Program-made: the position numbers and the translations under genes
Assembly: GCA_023425615.1 (NCBI GenBank)
Contig: JAFACJ010000426.1
Span: forward strand, 1-6,220
Direction of reading: 5' to 3'
DNA from: Actinomycetes bacterium
GTDB taxonomy: Bacteria > Actinomycetota > Actinomycetes > Streptosporangiales > Streptosporangiaceae
DNA length: 6,220 nucleotides
Shown here: positions 5,037-6,220 of the stretch, piece after piece
Layout of the letters: every line of letters begins with the position of its first letter
Numbering within the stretch: position 1 is the stretch's first letter
Notes under the pieces: model-generated
Databases searched by the model: none
The model's input: the letters and a program-made list of their open reading frames with translations, nothing else
Told to the model about the DNA's origin: nothing

Positions 5037-5492
5037 GTGCACTGTCCATTCTGCCGTCACCCCGACAGCCGGGTGATAGACAGCCGGTCCACCGAGGACG
5101 GCGCCGCCATCCGGCGCCGCCGCTCCTGCCCCGAGTGCGGGAAGAGGTTCACCACCCAGGAGACCGTGCTCCAGATGGTCGCCAAACGCAGCGGCGTGAC
5201 CGAGCCGTTCATGCGGGAGAAGATCATCGCAGGGGTGCGCAGGGCCTGCCAGGGCCGCCCGGTCGACGAGGACGCGCTGGCGCTGCTGGGGCAGAAGGTC
5301 GAGGAGGCCATCCGGGCCACCGGCGCCGCCGAGATCCAGTCCCATGAGATCGGCCTGGCGATCCTGGGACCCCTGCAGGAGCTCGACGAAGTCGCCTATC
5401 TGCGATTCGCCTCGGTCTACCGGAGCTTCGAGTCGCTCGATGACTTCGAGAAGGAGATCAACGCTCTGCGTGGCAGGGGCTCGCCGGAATGA
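5037..5492 (+). CDS. nrdR: NrdR, transcriptional repressor of ribonucleotide reductase genes (151 aa)
   Basis: NrdR senses the ATP/dATP balance and represses ribonucleotide reductase operons by binding paired NrdR boxes. The protein starts [17 protein letters not shown]. The zinc ribbon is formed by C3, C6, C31 and C34, with the typical '[20 protein letters not shown]' stretch (21-40), and provides DNA binding. An ATP-cone domain follows at about residues 47-137, including '[16 protein letters not shown]' and later '[17 protein letters not shown]'. Length is normal for the family. I chose GTG at 5037 rather than the in-frame GTG at 4998, because AAGGAG (5024-5029) is 7 nt before it and the family begins at this M-H-C. 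It is followed by nrdJ on the same strand after 135 nt, as in the Streptomyces nrdRJ operon. Twin NrdR boxes upstream suggest autorepression of both genes. Confidence 0.98.
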   Translation: MHCPFCRHPDSRVIDSRSTEDGAAIRRRRSCPECGKRFTTQETVLQMVAKRSGVTEPFMREKIIAGVRRACQGRPVDEDALALLGQKVEEAIRATGAAEIQSHEIGLAILGPLQELDEVAYLRFASVYRSFESLDDFEKEINALRGRGSPE

Positions 5493-5539
5493 GGAAGCCG
5501 GCGAACTCGCTGTAAGAACCGCGAGCGCACAGTCAAAAC

Positions 5540-5575
5540 CACACCCCTCCCGGCGCCGCCTGGGGGAAGGGTGTG
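5540..5575 (+). promoter_or_regulatory. Strong hairpin in the nrdR-nrdJ spacer, possible attenuator or processing site
   Basis: CACACCC (5540-5546) pairs with GGGTGTG (5569-5575). After one mismatch, TCCC (5548-5551) pairs with GGGA (5564-5567), leaving a 12-nt loop rich in GC. The hairpin lies 48 nt after the nrdR stop and lacks a U-run. It could end part of the nrdR transcripts, stabilise an mRNA end, or regulate nrdJ. No B12-box or cobalamin riboswitch core was recognised. Confidence 0.55.
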
Positions 5576-5594
5576 ATCAGTCATGTGTGAGCAA

Positions 5595-5613
5595 GGGCCC
5601 AGGGGATGGGCCC
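5595..5613 (+). promoter_or_regulatory. Small hairpin/direct repeat just upstream of the nrdJ SD
   Basis: GGGCCC occurs twice (5595-5600 and 5608-5613), separated by AGGGGAT. Being self-complementary, the copies can form a 6-bp hairpin, and GGGCCCAG is also a direct repeat with a 13-nt period. It ends 4 nt before the nrdJ SD (AGGGGGAG, 5618-5625). A role in nrdJ translation is possible but unproven. Confidence 0.4.
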
Positions 5614-5627
5614 AGTGAGGGGGAGAC

Positions 5628-6220
5628 ATGACCGAGACGGTCAGCGGACCGACTCGTCGCGGCAGGTCCGCGGTGCGCAAGGGGCTGAAGATGCAGCGCA
5701 TCTTCACCAAGCCCGGCGTGCACCCCTATGACGAGATCGACTGGGAGCGCCGCGAAGTCGTCATGACGAACTGGCGCGACGGCTCGATCAACTTCGAGCA
5801 GCGCGGCGTGGAGTTCCCGGCCTTCTGGTCGGTCAACGCCGCGAACATCGTCACCACCAAGTACTTCCGCGGCGCCGTCGGCACCCCGCAGCGCGAGTGG
5901 AGCCTCAAGCAGCTCATCGACCGGGTCGTGAAGGTCTACACCGACACCGGCCGCGAGCACGGCTACTTCGCGTCCGACGAGGACGCCGAGATCTTCGAGC
6001 ACGAGCTCAAGTACGCGCTGGCGCACCAGATCTTCAGCTTCAACTCTCCCGTCTGGTTCAACGTCGGCACCAAGTCCCCGCAGCAGGTCAGCGCCTGCTT
6101 CATCCTCTCCGTGGACGACCAGATGGAGTCGATCCTGGAGTGGTACAAGGAAGAGGGGATCATCTTCAAGGGCGGCTCCGGGTCCGGCGTCAACCTCTCG
6201 CGCATCCGCTCCTCCAAGGA
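5628..6220 (+). CDS. nrdJ: Vitamin B12-dependent class II ribonucleotide reductase, N-terminal 197 residues, cut by window edge
   Basis: NrdJ reduces ribonucleotides to deoxyribonucleotides using adenosylcobalamin to make the thiyl radical, so it needs no oxygen. The visible part starts MTETVSGPTRRGRSAVRKGL, a basic, variable leader. It then matches the actinobacterial NrdJ N-terminus: 'PGVHPYDEIDWERREVVMTN' (29-48), 'NFEQRGVEFPAFWSVNAANI' (55-74), 'QIFSFNSPVWFNVG' (134-147), 'QVSACFIL' (153-160) and 'FKGGSGSGVNLSRIRSS' (180-196). C157 in 'SACFI' is in the position of the first redox-active cysteine of the reductase pair; the later catalytic Asn-Cys-Glu residues are beyond the window. The ATG at 5628 is preceded by AGGGGGAG, close to the start codon. 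It is probably cotranscribed with nrdR, although the 135-nt spacer with two hairpins is large for a simple operon. The frame is open to the end of the window. Confidence 0.96.
   Translation, partial: MTETVSGPTRRGRSAVRKGLKMQRIFTKPGVHPYDEIDWERREVVMTNWRDGSINFEQRGVEFPAFWSVNAANIVTTKYFRGAVGTPQREWSLKQLIDRVVKVYTDTGREHGYFASDEDAEIFEHELKYALAHQIFSFNSPVWFNVGTKSPQQVSACFILSVDDQMESILEWYKEEGIIFKGGSGSGVNLSRIRSSK

Noticed and set aside
5493..5627. Cobalamin riboswitch before nrdJ
   Set aside because: A B12-dependent enzyme made this plausible, but no B12-box core was found and 135 nt is short for the full element.

Overview
This 6.2 kb window reads as chromosomal DNA of a high-GC actinobacterium. Third codon positions are almost all G or C, GTG starts are common and Shine-Dalgarno (SD) sites are strong. 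A lexA gene divergent from nrdR-nrdJ is an arrangement known from Streptomyces and relatives. The non-Streptomyces-like, short leucyl-tRNA synthetase points, as an inference only, to a Streptosporangiales or Thermomonosporaceae type of organism.

Layout. Positions 1-365 (minus) hold the N-terminal part of an AMP-forming acyl-CoA ligase. It is divergent from leuS (630-3095, plus). The 366-629 gap carries a likely leuS promoter, a tiny ORF with three consecutive Leu codons (509-544) and a terminator-like hairpin (565-587); together these look like a leucine attenuator controlling leuS. Two strong tandem hairpins (3102-3155) close the leuS unit. After an unusually AT-rich spacer comes a stand-alone NDP-sugar pyrophosphorylase-like nucleotidyltransferase (3281-3988). 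It converges on lexA (4041-4718, minus), with a shared GC-rich hairpin between them. The 318 bp between lexA and nrdR holds a symmetric SOS box (4786-4801) next to lexA and a twin NrdR-box arrangement around a second perfect palindrome next to nrdR (4930-4980). nrdR (5037-5492) is followed, after a 135-bp spacer with two hairpins, by the start of nrdJ (5628 to the window end), the B12-dependent class II ribonucleotide reductase.

How it fits together. lexA and nrdR-nrdJ form a DNA-maintenance block: SOS control on one side, and dNTP supply with its ATP/dATP-sensing repressor on the other. Each regulator has apparent binding sites for itself in the shared intergenic region. leuS appears to be controlled separately by leucyl-tRNA supply. 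The ligase and the nucleotidyltransferase have no evident functional tie to their neighbours. No mobile element, CRISPR array, tRNA or rRNA was seen. The most interesting parts are regulatory: the leuS attenuator, the nested palindrome before nrdR, and the structured nrdR-nrdJ spacer.
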